From positions 1,240,001 to 1,304,000 of the forward strand of contig CP085629.1 of assembly GCA_024704175.1 (NCBI GenBank): a DNA stretch of 64,000 nt. Reading direction: 5' to 3'. Position 1 is the stretch's first letter. Each line of letters begins with the position of its first letter. The notes beneath the pieces were generated by a model. The model was given only the letters and a program-made list of their open reading frames with translations. It did no database searches and was not told the DNA's origin. The stretch is from Paenibacillus sp. P25 (GTDB lineage: Bacteria > Bacillota > Bacilli > Paenibacillales > NBRC-103111). The translations under genes were made by a program, and so were the position numbers. Below, piece by piece: positions 38,367 to 48,140 of this stretch.

Positions 38367-39263
38367 ATGAAAAACGATTTGCAGACGTTTATCCGTTTTC
38401 TTTCCGATGAACGGGGCTTGGCCCGGAACACGCTGGATTCGTATGAACGCGACTTGTTGCAGTACATAGAGTATTTGGATGCGGCAGGGATCCGCAACCT
38501 GAAGGAAAGCGGTAAGGTGCATATCGCCGGATATTTGCTGAAGCTGAAGCAGATGGGGCGGGCCACCGCGACCGTAACCCGCAGTATGGTGTCCATTCGC
38601 GCCTTTTACCAGTATCTGGTGAGAGAGCGGCGTCTGGACCAGGACCCTTCCATGCACATGGAGATTCCGAAGCTGGAGAAACGGTCGCCGAAGGTGCTGA
38701 CGGTGGAGGAAGTGGAGACCCTGCTGCAAGCGCCGCCTTCCGCCACACCGAACGGCCAACGCGACAAAGCGATGCTTGAGCCGCTGTACGCGACCGGGAT
38801 CCGGGTTACGGAGCTTATCATGCTGGATGTGGACAGTGTGAATCCGGAGATGGGATTTATCCGCTGCATCGGTAAGGGAGGCAGGGAACGGGTCGTTCCG
38901 CTGGGGGGCATCGCATCCGAATGTTTGAAGGAATACATTACGTCGACGCGTCCCAAGCTGATGAAGCATTCCGCGGAGGAAGCGGCGCTGTTCATAAACC
39001 ACCTCGGTACCCGCATCACGAGGCAGGGGTTCTGGAAGATCATCAAGCGGTACGCGGCCGATTCCGGTATCCGCCAAGAGATTACGCCGCATACGCTCCG
39101 CCATTCCTTTGCCACGCATCTGCTGGAGAACGGCGCGGACCTGCGTTCGGTGCAGGAGATGCTCGGGCATGCCGATATCTCTACGACGCAGATTTATACG
39201 CAAGTGACCCGCAGCAAGCTGAAGGAAGTATACGACCGGGCACATCCGCGCGCCAAAGCGTAG
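38367..39263 (+). CDS. xerD: Site-specific tyrosine recombinase XerD
   Basis: 298 residues. An N-terminal SAM-like core-binding domain (LQTFIRFLSDERGLARNTLDSYERDLLQYIEYL) is followed by the catalytic domain with arginine in YATGIRVTELI, HTLRHSFATHLLENGADLRSVQEMLGH and the tyrosine in TTQIYTQV. With XerC it resolves chromosome dimers at dif. The ATG at 38367 fits the usual N-terminus; the longer open frame from 38280 has no ribosome-binding site. Its neighbours fur and yqzK fit the chromosomal gene, not an integron or phage integrase. Confidence 0.95.
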   Translation: MKNDLQTFIRFLSDERGLARNTLDSYERDLLQYIEYLDAAGIRNLKESGKVHIAGYLLKLKQMGRATATVTRSMVSIRAFYQYLVRERRLDQDPSMHMEIPKLEKRSPKVLTVEEVETLLQAPPSATPNGQRDKAMLEPLYATGIRVTELIMLDVDSVNPEMGFIRCIGKGGRERVVPLGGIASECLKEYITSTRPKLMKHSAEEAALFINHLGTRITRQGFWKIIKRYAADSGIRQEITPHTLRHSFATHLLENGADLRSVQEMLGHADISTTQIYTQVTRSKLKEVYDRAHPRAKA

Positions 39264-39297
39264 CCCAAGCAGAGGCCAATGACAGAGGCTCCTCTCA

Positions 39298-39325
39298 AGA
39301 CCACCCGCCAAGGGCGGTCTTTTTC
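39298..39325 (+). terminator. Terminator after xerD
   Basis: AGACC(acc)CGCC - aag - GGCGGTCT followed by TTTT. A three-base bulge interrupts the left arm. It lies between xerD and the convergent ger operon. Confidence 0.75.
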
Positions 39326-39340
39326 ACATTATCCGGACAT

Positions 39341-40429
39341 TTAAGCCGGCTTGCGCGTTCTGCGCAGGTTCATGGTCATATACAGCAGAAAAGGAATCAC
39401 GATTTGAAAAATCGTAAACACCTTGACGCTGACTTTTAAGCCGATCCAAATATGCATCGTATAGTTCGGCTCCAGGAAAGAAGCGGCGAAGATCAGGATC
39501 CCTAATACCATCCCCCTATTTTAGAAGAAACCGGCGTCAGTTCGGCAAGTCCTAAGGCGGCGCACATATGAAAGGCCATCATCTTGATCAGGAGCCCGAC
39601 GAACAGGAGCAGAGCCATCAGCACGTCCATTCGTTCGAACACTTCCGCCAAGGAGATCAGTTGGACGGATTCGAGCAGGGGAATCGTGCTTATTCCGGCT
39701 AAGGCCGGTCCCAGAATGGCCAGGTTGAGTACACTCATAAAGATAAGAAAGGAAGCCACGCCCAGATAACTGAATACCGACGTACTGGAAAGCTGCTCCT
39801 TGTTTTCGACATACCGCCAGAACATAAGGAATATCAGCATTTGGCCGAAGGGAAAGGAAACGATGTCGGGAAAAGCGGCGCGGAGCACAGGGCCGATTCC
39901 ATTCTCCAGCACGGGGGCCAGTCTGCCGAAGTGAACAAGATCGGTAAAGCTGAATAAAAGGATAAGGCCGGCGTAGCTGAAGAGGACCAGAGGAAACAAG
40001 ATTTCGGGAAGACGGAAGAAAACCTCCACACCTTTGCTCACCCCATACACGGACAGGATGACGACGGTTAACATAATGACGGATTTAGGTGTATCCGATA
40101 ACAAGGTTAATCTGACCAGCTCCCCGAAATCTCTGACGTTCCGCATCGATTCATAGCTGAAGTAGACGACATAAGTCCAGCCGAGCAGCGAACCGGGGCA
40201 GCCGGCCGAAATATTTCTTCAGCATGCCGAACAAGCTGAGCTGAGTTTCTTTCTTCTGCAGGCCCAGAAATAAAAATAATAGAACAAGGCCTATAAGTGC
40301 GGCGGCGGTCATGGCGAGCCAGGCATCCTGCTTGGCTTGAATGCCCAATGCGAATAAGGGCGTGCTTCCGATTTCGAAGAGTACAACCATGAAGATGATT
40401 TGAGTATTTGTGATCTTTTCCCCGTTCAT
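39341..40429 (-). CDS. GerAB-type germination permease, second copy (frameshifts)
   Basis: About 363 residues when three frames are joined (breaks near 40190 and 39530). It begins MNGEKITNTQIIFMVVLFEIGSTPLFALG and has about ten hydrophobic segments, ending MTMNLRRTRKPA. This is the endospore-germination APC-type permease family (GerAB/Spore_permease). The ATG at 40429 overlaps the stop of the preceding small gene (ATGA), showing translational coupling. It is a second B subunit in the same operon; it shares little visible identity with the first. Confidence 0.87.
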
Positions 40430-40671
40430 CCGCCGCCCCCTCCTTCCAGCATATGCTTCAACCAACGGCTTGCGGGCAGAAATAAAATACGGTGCAGAGA
40501 AGCGAGTGTAATCAGCGGACCGTGAAACAGCATCGCCAGATTCAAATAAGCACACCATCCGAGAAGGAGGCCATAAGTGATCGCATCCGATTTCCGCCGC
40601 TTTTTCCATATTTCGCGCAGGCCCCAATAGAGCAGTATGGCGTAGCCTGCAATGAAAAGCGCAGCCAGCAT
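40426..40671 (-). CDS. Small two-helix membrane protein, candidate GerD-type (D) subunit of the germinant receptor
   Basis: 81 residues with two hydrophobic segments (about residues 2-18 and 33-60) separated by a basic loop (REIWKKRRKSDA), ending in a Gly run. Its ATG immediately follows the gerAC stop and its TGA overlaps the next ATG. Small two-helix D subunits (GerKD, GerUD type) are encoded in several receptor operons and modulate germination. Assignment is by size, topology and position only. Confidence 0.6.
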   Translation of the reverse strand: MLAALFIAGYAILLYWGLREIWKKRRKSDAITYGLLLGWCAYLNLAMLFHGPLITLASLHRILFLPASRWLKHMLEGGGGG

Positions 40672-41898
40672 CTAATCACCCCCGTCCTTCTTGTTCAGAA
40701 GCTTAAACGATTTATTGCTCAGACCGACATGCTCAATAGAGATTTTGATATGCGGTTCAATGGTCATGGAAGCCAGAGAGGAATCCCAATCTTTTTTAAT
40801 CTTTTTCCATTCTTTCGGGAATCGGTGGTGAATCGCTTCGGCGAAACCCATGATATCGACCTTCATCCCCTTGGTTTTCTTCCAGGCCAGGTCTATTTTT
40901 CTCCGCACGTCTTGAGATGCCAGTTCCTCCAATTGACTGATGCTTTTAGGGTCGTTGAGGTCCAGGGAACAACCCGTTTCCATTAGAACGCCCTTCCCCT
41001 CTATGACGATCTTCATCTTGAAACGGCCGTTCTCAAGCATGGGGGTAAGCTTGGTATTGGAACGTATAACATGAACCGTGTTCTGGTTGCTTCCCTCCGA
41101 TTTCTGATTACAGGCAAACGTGATGCTTCCGGATCGGAAATTATCGGACATGAAAGCAATGCCCTGGGTTTCGTTCTGCTCCAGCCAGCCGATCATTTTT
41201 CCTTCTTTTAGTACGGCCAGCCTGCCCAGCTTGAGGGCCGAGGGAAGATTGGTCTGCTTCAGCATATCCATGTTTGAATTTTTCGCCTTTCCCGATATGT
41301 AAATTTCCGGGATCATGGAGCTGTGGGATTCCCCCACCACCGATTGAGCCAGCTGATAGACCATCACATTGGGAAGAACCGACTCGTTTTTGGCCTCCAT
41401 ATCGATGATGCGCTGTATGGCTTCGCCGGGAATTCTTTCAATGTGTGTCAGTTGCTGGAGGATGGTTTTAGGGGCTTCTTGGGTAATCAGAACGTTGACC
41501 GTTTCTCTGGCGTCCGGGTTTCTTAAATAAAGGTCCAGGATTTCATCGATGCCTTCCCGGGCCACCTTCTCGCTGATGATCAGCACGCGGTTATGCGCAA
41601 AAAACAGCCTCCTCGGACTTTCCCTGAAGCTTTTGGAGACCGCTTCCCGGACGGTTTTCCCTCTCGTGGAATAAACGATGACCGGCAGGGAAGGGCCGCC
41701 GCCCCCGCTGGTACCCATCCCGGCGGAGATGGCCGAAGGGATGACCACCTGGTACGATACTTCCCACTCTCCGTCAAGCTTTTCAAAGGCAGTGCCCGAT
41801 GTAATGGACAGCTCATTCAGTTCTTTCCGGTTCCAGCATCCGGTAAGGAAAAAGCAGATGGCAACAGCCAAAAGGAAGAAGGATTGTTTTTTGAGCAT
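40672..41898 (-). CDS. GerAC-type germination lipoprotein (Ger(x)C family)
   Basis: 408 residues, intact. It has a lipoprotein signal peptide with lipobox FLTGC (Cys about residue 21) followed by WNRKELNELSITSG, the Ger(x)C hallmark. Downstream FFAHNRVLIISEKVAREGIDEILDLYLRNPDARETVNVLI is also typical. As subunit C it is anchored to the outer face of the spore inner membrane. It overlaps the gerAB stop region closely (TAGTATG). Confidence 0.93.
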   Translation of the reverse strand: MLKKQSFFLLAVAICFFLTGCWNRKELNELSITSGTAFEKLDGEWEVSYQVVIPSAISAGMGTSGGGGPSLPVIVYSTRGKTVREAVSKSFRESPRRLFFAHNRVLIISEKVAREGIDEILDLYLRNPDARETVNVLITQEAPKTILQQLTHIERIPGEAIQRIIDMEAKNESVLPNVMVYQLAQSVVGESHSSMIPEIYISGKAKNSNMDMLKQTNLPSALKLGRLAVLKEGKMIGWLEQNETQGIAFMSDNFRSGSITFACNQKSEGSNQNTVHVIRSNTKLTPMLENGRFKMKIVIEGKGVLMETGCSLDLNDPKSISQLEELASQDVRRKIDLAWKKTKGMKVDIMGFAEAIHHRFPKEWKKIKKDWDSSLASMTIEPHIKISIEHVGLSNKSFKLLNKKDGGD

Positions 41899-41899
41899 A

Positions 41900-42996
41900 C
41901 TACCCCTCCCGGTTCAGCGTCTTATTTCTCATGAACAGCAGCAGCACCCACAGAATGAACGGAAGAAGGACATTCGCAATCAAGCCGCCAAACGGATCCA
42001 GGTAACCAATGTAATAACTGAGATCCGACTGCTTGGGAAACGAGAATAAGGAGGTGAGAATCATATAAATCCCAAATATCACCAGTAGTGGTTTGTCGCT
42101 CTTTAGCCGCAAAGAACGAGAGAAGGCCAAATAACCCGCATACACCAAGCAAGCCATTTTTACATACATGGTACAAATCCAAATGGAAATATAGAGCACA
42201 TCGACCCGCTCTACGAAATTACTGATTTTGACGAGCCCGACCAGACTGAAGCTCGGATAAGTATAAAGCTTGGTAAGCTGAGGTCCAAACACCGCAACCG
42301 ATACGACCACCGTTAGAAGCAGCTCGGCCCCCGACAGAGTGACTCCCCATACCGCAACCTTCCTGGCATCGGACGGTTTCTTCAAATGATGGACGAAGAA
42401 TACGACGATGGATACCATGGACAGCCAATTGAGTGGCGCGATGGTTCCCTTGAACAGGTCTTTCAATGAATGCTCCCCACCGGAAGTAAATACGGAAAGT
42501 GAAGGTTCCCGAGCTGAAGCAGCATGCTGATGACAAAGAGCAGATTGGCTCCCATAAAAATAAATACGCCGACACGGGCGATCACCTCAATCCCATGATA
42601 TACGGCATAAAGCACAATGATCATTCCTATAATCATGGTCAAATACCTCGGAGTTTCCCCCAGAATATTGTCGGCAAGAAAATTGGAGAATTCCTGAAGG
42701 ACCTCCGCCATAACGACGACGTAATATTGAGTGAGCAATAAGCCGACAATGACAGTGGAAATCCGTCCGATCCGGCTCTCAAGGAACGGAATGAAAGCCA
42801 TTCCTCCTTGACGTTGTCCGATTGCTCCGAATAACATCGCAAGAAGCACACCCATCATCGTAGCTAGAAGCGTGGAAATCCAGGCGTCCTGCTCGGAATA
42901 ATTCGTTATGAGATTAGGGAGGGTTAGGATGGCCGTCGGCGTAATCGTCTGGACGATCAGGACGATGGCCTGAAAGGACGATATTTTTTGATTCAT
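41900..42996 (-). CDS. GerAB-type germination permease (one frameshift)
   Basis: About 365 residues in two frames (break near 42470, reading PYLLPVG then KDLFKGTIAPLNW). It begins MNQKISSFQAIVLIVQTITPTAILTLPN and has ten hydrophobic segments, as in the spore-germination permease family that carries the germinant-binding site. The ATG at 42996 is preceded by aggaggg on the minus strand. It follows gerAA by 12 bases. Confidence 0.92.
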
Positions 42997-43008
42997 CTGA
43001 ACACCCTC

Positions 43009-44602
43009 CTATTCTATGGTACTGTCATCAGGCGGATCCGGTTTTTGACCTCTGGGTCGCCGCTGCGCATTCCTCGTGGAACCGATAAGCCGCGGCCTAT
43101 GAATCATGCCCCACCAAGGGACCCGGATGAATAAGTCTTTCAGATTTGTTTTGAGTAGTGGTGCCAGCGGCGTAAGATAGGGTGTTCCGAAAGAGCGAAG
43201 CCCAGCCAGGTGAATGAGCAGGAACATCAGGCCCGACATGATGCCGAAAAGTCCGAGCGTCGCAGCGAGCAGCATCATGACGAAGCGGATAAGTCTTGCC
43301 GCAATGGCCATATTGATGGCCGGAATAACAAAGTTGGCTATAGCGGTGAAAGAAACAACGATGACCATAGCGGCGGAAACCAGACCCGCTTGGACAGTCG
43401 CTTGCCCCAGAACCAGGGCGCCGACGATCGAAATCGCAGGCCCAATGACCCTGGGCATGCGAACCCCGCTTCGCGCAGCACCTCGAAGGTAATCTCCATG
43501 ATCATCGCTTCCATAATCGCCGGGAAGGGAATACCCTCCCTCTGTGACGCCAGGCTGACGAGCAGCGTACTCGGAAGCATTTCCTGATGGAAGGTGGTGA
43601 CGGCGATATACAGCGAAGGCAAAGCAGCATGGATACGAGAAACGAAACGTACCGGATCACCCGCAAAAAAGTGGCGATATCGTAACGTTGGTAATAATCT
43701 TCACTGGATTGGAAAAATTTGAAAAAGGTTACGGGAGTCTGCAAAACAAACGGCGTCCCGTCAACGACGATGGCGATTTGTCCTTCCAGAATGCCGGCGG
43801 CCGCCGCATCCGGCCTTTCCGTATTCTGAATGGTCGGGAACGGAGTAAAGGTGGCGTCCTGAATATATTCTTCGATATACCCGCTCTCCAGAATGCTGTC
43901 CGTCACAATGGAATCCAGTCGTCTGTGAACTTCCTGCACGATTTTTTCGTTTGCAATTCCCTGCAAATACACGACCGCAATATCGGTTTGCGTTTGCGTA
44001 CCGATTTTTTTGACCTCGATCCGGAGGGAAGAAGATTTGATTCTTCGCCGAATCAGGGAGAGATTGGTCCGAATGCTTTCCGTGAAGGATTCCTTGGGCC
44101 CCCGGATTACGGTTTGGGAGGTCGGTTCTTCCACGGAACGCTTCTCGCCGCCGGAGGCATCCGCCGTCAATACGGATGAAATACCGCCGATCAGGATGAC
44201 TGCTTTCCCTTCGGAAAGAGAGATCGGGATCTGCTCGAAGGTATCGATATTGTTCACGCGCCCTGTGGCCAGCGACTGATCCTTGAGATGGCGGAACAGC
44301 TCCCCGGCGGTTCCCGAGGCGGGCCATTGCTTCAATTCGCCGATCAGGGAATCCGACAGCAGATCCGAGATCGTATGGGCGTCCACCAACCCGTCAATGT
44401 ACACCAGTGCAAAGCCGCGGCGCAGGGTTGTTCGGAGCCGAGATGATACGGATGGCGATGTCCGGACTATTCCCGAGCTCGTTGAGGAGCCGCCGCAAAT
44501 TGCTGTCCAGGTCCTCGGACAAGGAATGCGTATCGGGGAGGAAGCCGGAGGCTTAACCTCCGTTTGGCCTCTCTTATAGCGTCTTGAAGTAAACCAGAGC
44601 AT
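43009..44602 (-). CDS. GerAA-type germination protein (frameshifts)
   Basis: About 530 residues joined over breaks near 44440, 43630 and 43460. The large N-terminal soluble part contains the family's GYIEEYIQDATFTPFPTIQNTERPD and EGQIAIVVDGTPFVLQTPVTFFKFFQSSEDYYQRY; the membrane domain follows (LYIAVTTFHQEMLPSTLL, GVRMPRVIGPAISIVGALVLGQA). GerAA is the A subunit, recently proposed to form an oligomeric ion channel. The ATG at 44602 follows aaggacg on the minus strand. It is the first gene of a five-gene operon. Confidence 0.92.
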
Positions 44603-44724
44603 GATGAAGACGTCCTTATTTCCATGGATTAGTGAATCACTGCAACTCTATTTTTTTCCATGAAGCCTGATTTCATGCGTGCCGTGCAGGGAATATTGAC
44701 AATGGGAGCTGCATCAACGGCCTT

Positions 44725-44753
44725 TTGCAAAGAAGACGCCGATTTGCGATAAT
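44725..44753 (+). promoter_or_regulatory. SigA-type promoter of deoB
   Basis: TTGCAA (44725-44730), 17-base spacer, GATAAT (44748-44753), 40 bases before the deoB start, in the divergent gap with gerAA. Confidence 0.55.
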
Positions 44754-44793
44754 AACGGTAGCTGCTTAAGCTAGGGGAGAGAGGTGAACTTTT

Positions 44794-45979
44794 TTGAGAT
44801 ATAAACGGATTTGTCTGATTGTTCTGGACAGCGTCGGCATTGGGGAGTCGCCTGATGCCGAGCGGTTCGGGGACCGCGGGGCCCATACGCTCGGTCATAT
44901 TGCCGAGAAGGTACCCGGGCGCGCGGTCGCCGAATTTGCAGAGGCTTGGGCTTGGAAATATAGCGCCGCTTCAGGGCATTGCCCCGGCGGACCGGCCGGC
45001 GGGCAGCTACGGCAAGATGGCCGAGGTTTCCGTCGGGAAAGATACGATGACGGGTCACTGGGAAATTATGGGACTTCGTGTAAATATTCCGTTCAACGTA
45101 TTTCCGGACGGCTTTCCTGAAGAGCTGATTCATAGATTCGAACAAGAGACCGGACGAAAAGTCATCGGTAACAAACCGGCTTCCGGGACGGAGATCTTGG
45201 ACGAGCTTGGCGAGGAACAAATGAAAACCGGCGCATGGATCGTATACACGTCCGCCGACAGTGTGTTCCAGCTGGCCGCGCATGAGGAGATTATTCCGCT
45301 CGAAGAGCTGTATCGCGGCTGTGAAATCGCCCGCAGGCTCACACTGGATGATCCGTACGCGGTGGGCCGCGTGATCGCCCGTCCATACATAGGGCGACCG
45401 GGTTCTTTCAAACGGACACCGAACCGTCACGATTATGCGGTGAAGCCGCCTGCGCCTACGGTCATGAACCATTTGAAGGATGCGGGCCTTGACTGTATTG
45501 CCGTTGGGAAAATCAACGATATTTATTCCGGCGAAGGGGTAACCCGCGCCATTCCGACGAAGAGCAATCTGGACGGCATCCGGAAGACGCTTGAATGCCT
45601 CGGCGAACCGTTCCAGGGCCTCTTGTTCACGAACCTGGTCGATTTTGATTCCTTGTTCGGCCATCGGAGGGATCCCGAGGGCTACGCAGGCGCACTGAAC
45701 GAATTCGACGAGTGGTCGCCGAAGCTGATGGAGCGGATCGGCGAAGAGGATCTGCTGATCATAACGGCCGATCACGGCAACGATCCGATTCATCACGGGA
45801 CGGATCATACGAGGGAGTATGTGCCGCTTCTCGTCTACAGCCCTTCCCTCCAAGGGAACGGGCCGCTCGGCATTCGGGAGACATTTGCCGATGTGGGCGC
45901 CACGGTGGCCGATAATTTCGGCGTAGCAAAGACCGGCAACGGAACCAGCTTCTTGAAGCAGCTGGTTAGACAGGTTTGA
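44794..45979 (+). CDS. deoB: Phosphopentomutase (one frameshift)
   Basis: About 395 residues. Metal and active-site motifs of the alkaline-phosphatase superfamily are present: [29 protein letters not shown] (catalytic Thr), [16 protein letters not shown] and [27 protein letters not shown]. The frame changes near 44915 ([13 protein letters not shown] is restored). It converts (deoxy)ribose-1-phosphate to 5-phosphate. The TTG start at 44794 follows gagaggtg. Two phosphorylase genes follow, forming a nucleoside salvage operon. Confidence 0.94.
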
Positions 45980-46006
45980 TACCTATTGGGAAGGGTGAAA
46001 TTCATT

Positions 46007-46833
46007 ATGGAAGACAAATTGCTTCTGGAGAAAATCAAAGAAGCTGCGGCCTATATCCGCGACCGTTATTCCGGACAGCCGGAGATCGGACTGATTCTAG
46101 GCTCAGGCCTCGGCGTGATCGCTGACCTCGTGGAAGATCCGGTGGTCATTGAATATCAGGACATTCCGCATTTTCCGGTGTCCACTGTGGAAGGACACGC
46201 CGGCGAGCTGCTGCTCGGCACGGTGGCGGGCCGCCAAGTGCTGCTCATGAAGGGCCGTTTTCATATGTACGAAGGTTACGGGGTGGACACCGTTTCGTTC
46301 CCGGTGCGCGTCATGAAGGAGCTTGGTATCCGCGTACTGCTTGTTACGAACAGCGCCGGCGGAATCAACACCTCGTACAAGGCCGGCGATCTGATGCTGA
46401 TCCGCGATCATATCAATTTTACATTCCGCAATCCGCTGATCGGGCCGAACTTCAGCGAGCTGGGCGTGCGCTTTCCCGACATGTCGGAGGCTTACAGCAA
46501 AAGGCTGCGCGAAACCGCAAAGGCCGTTGCGGCGGAGCAGGGGTTGCGCTTCAGGAAGGCGTCTATATCGGGCTGCTGGGGCCATCCTACGAGACGCCCG
46601 CCGAAATCCGCATGATGCGGACACTGGGTGCGGATGCCGTCGGCATGTCCACGGTTTCCGAAGTGATCGTCGCCCGCCATGCGGGAATCGAGGTGCTCGG
46701 CTTCTCCTGCATCAGCAACATGGCTTCCGGCATTTTGGATCAGCCGCTCTCGCATGAAGAAGTGATGGAAACGACGGAACGCGTAAAGCAAACGTTCCTG
46801 CAGCTCATTCTGGGGATCATTCCGAGGGTGTAA
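46007..46833 (+). CDS. punA: Purine nucleoside phosphorylase (one frameshift)
   Basis: About 275 residues. It has the trimeric PNP pattern: [64 protein letters not shown]. The frame changes near 46545, after which the restored reading is [44 protein letters not shown] and SCISNMASG. It keeps the Glu (YETPAE) and Asn (ISNMA) that contact 6-oxopurines. The ATG at 46007 follows ggaagggtg. Confidence 0.93.
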
Positions 46834-46874
46834 AGCGCATCGATACCTTTTTACGGGAGAGGGGAACGGATCAT

Positions 46875-47732
46875 ATGGAGCCTTATTACGTGCAAAATAT
46901 ACAAGAATCCGCCCAATGGATCGGCGACCAGATCGGCCGTCAACGTCTGGACATCGGACTTATTCTCGGTTCGGGACTTGGTGACATGGCTGAGCAAATC
47001 GAGCAGGCGACCGTTATTCCTTATTCGGATATTCCGCATTTTCCGGTGTCTACGGTGGAAGGGCATGCCGGCCAGTTTGTGATCGGCAAACTGGAAGGGA
47101 AGAACGTCATTGCGATGCAAGGACGGTTTCATTACTATGAAGGCTACTCAATGAAGAAGGTCGTCTTTCCGGTGTATGTGATGCGCCAGCTAGGGGTTAG
47201 GACGCTGGTGATCACCAACGCGGCGGGGGGGATGAACCGCTCCTTCCAGGCGGGCGAGCTGATGCTCATCTCCGATCATATCAACATGACCGGGGACAAT
47301 CCGCTGATCGGCGTGAACCATCCGGAGCTCGGGGTGCGCTTTCCCGATATGTCAGAGGCTTACAACCGTGGTTACCGTGCCTTGGCGAAACGAATCGCCG
47401 AACAGATGGGCGAGGAGAGAGGAAGTGCCGTCCGGCTTCAGGAAGGTGTATACGCGGGGATCAGCGGACCGAATTACCTGCCTCCGGCGGAGCTTACGAT
47501 GCTGGCTAGGCTCGGCGGTGACGCCATCGGCATGTCCACGGTCGGCGAAGTCATAGCGGCAAGGCATGCGGGGCTCAAGGTACTGGGGATTTCCTGCATT
47601 ACCGACATGGCCGTCGGCGAAGAGCTGGAGCCGCTGACGCATGATCAGGTGGTCGCAGTGGCGAACCGAACGAAGCCGGTATTTATTGAGCTGGTGAAGC
47701 GCTTTGTGCGCGAGGTGGATTCGGAAGCCTAA
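46875..47732 (+). CDS. Second purine nucleoside phosphorylase homologue
   Basis: 285 residues, intact, clearly paralogous to the preceding gene over its whole length ([41 protein letters not shown]). It differs at the base-binding site: the YETPAE segment reads YLPPAE and the ISNMA segment reads ITDMA, so the usual Glu is Leu and the usual Asn is Asp. The phosphate-site residues look normal. It therefore may have another base preference. It has its own gagaggggaac ribosome-binding site, and a strong terminator follows. Confidence 0.9.
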   Translation: MEPYYVQNIQESAQWIGDQIGRQRLDIGLILGSGLGDMAEQIEQATVIPYSDIPHFPVSTVEGHAGQFVIGKLEGKNVIAMQGRFHYYEGYSMKKVVFPVYVMRQLGVRTLVITNAAGGMNRSFQAGELMLISDHINMTGDNPLIGVNHPELGVRFPDMSEAYNRGYRALAKRIAEQMGEERGSAVRLQEGVYAGISGPNYLPPAELTMLARLGGDAIGMSTVGEVIAARHAGLKVLGISCITDMAVGEELEPLTHDQVVAVANRTKPVFIELVKRFVREVDSEA

Positions 47733-47751
47733 TCCAATAGGAGTTATGAAG

Positions 47752-47793
47752 GACTGCTTCTTTCAGGAAAGATCGAAAGAAGCAGTCTTTTTT
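47752..47793 (+). terminator. Terminator after the deoB-PNP operon
   Basis: Perfect 13-base arms, GACTGCTTCTTTC (47752-47764) and GAAAGAAGCAGTC (47775-47787), followed by TTTTTT. It may also serve the minus-strand mini-ORFs that end just beyond it. Confidence 0.92.
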
Positions 47794-47803
47794 GCGTTTC
47801 AGA

Positions 47804-47881
47804 TCATTTGGATTTTTTGGCCCCTCGATCGCTGTTTCGCGTGGTCGTGTTTTGATTGCCGTGTCCTTGTTGTTTGGCCAT
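47804..47881 (-). CDS. Candidate 25-residue polar miniprotein
   Basis: Minus-strand frame of 25 codons beginning MAKQQGHGNQNTTTRNS and ending GAKKSK. It is very polar (Q, N, T, K, G) with no hydrophobic segment. A gaggaggg ribosome-binding site lies 7-14 bases before the ATG, inside the last codons of another mini-ORF. The composition resembles small spore proteins, but I cannot assign a family. The adjacent terminator could end its transcript. Confidence 0.4.
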   Translation of the reverse strand: MAKQQGHGNQNTTTRNSDRGAKKSK

Positions 47882-47886
47882 TGGAG

Positions 47887-47970
47887 CTAACCCTCCTCGT
47901 TGTTGTACTTGCGGGCTTCCTTAGTATGGGCTGCACCGCGCGAGACATTCGCCGAATCATGCCCCAGCAT
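47887..47970 (-). CDS. Candidate 27-residue polar miniprotein
   Basis: Minus-strand frame of 27 codons, beginning MLGHDSANVSRGAAHTKEAR and ending KYNNEEG. It stops 5 bases before the next mini-ORF begins, an operon-like spacing. No clear ribosome-binding site precedes its ATG, so the start is uncertain and the product may be longer if the sequence has an error. No family recognised. Confidence 0.35.
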   Translation of the reverse strand: MLGHDSANVSRGAAHTKEARKYNNEEG

Positions 47971-48055
47971 TAACGGTTCTTGGCAAGAAGGTCTGCGGAT
48001 GAACGAAGGATAAACAAAGCTTTAGCAAAAAGCATGTTCTCAAGGAGTGTGTTTG

Positions 48056-48064
48056 TGTTATAAT
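48056..48064 (+). promoter_or_regulatory. Extended -10 promoter upstream of the YvyF-like gene
   Basis: TGT followed by TATAAT (48059-48064), an extended -10 element; TTCTCA lies 16 bases further upstream as a weak -35. It is about 75 bases before the gene start. Confidence 0.5.
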
Positions 48065-48140
48065 GGGTATAAAGAACTATATGAATGATTCGTAAGGATG
48101 ATTATCCGGGTGAATCCCAGTGCTAAAGGTGTGATTCCAA

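Noticed and set aside
38367..39263. xerD as a phage or integron integrase marking a mobile element
   Set aside because: Its sequence and fur-yqzK-xerD neighbourhood are those of the chromosomal dimer-resolution recombinase; no attachment repeats or cargo are seen.
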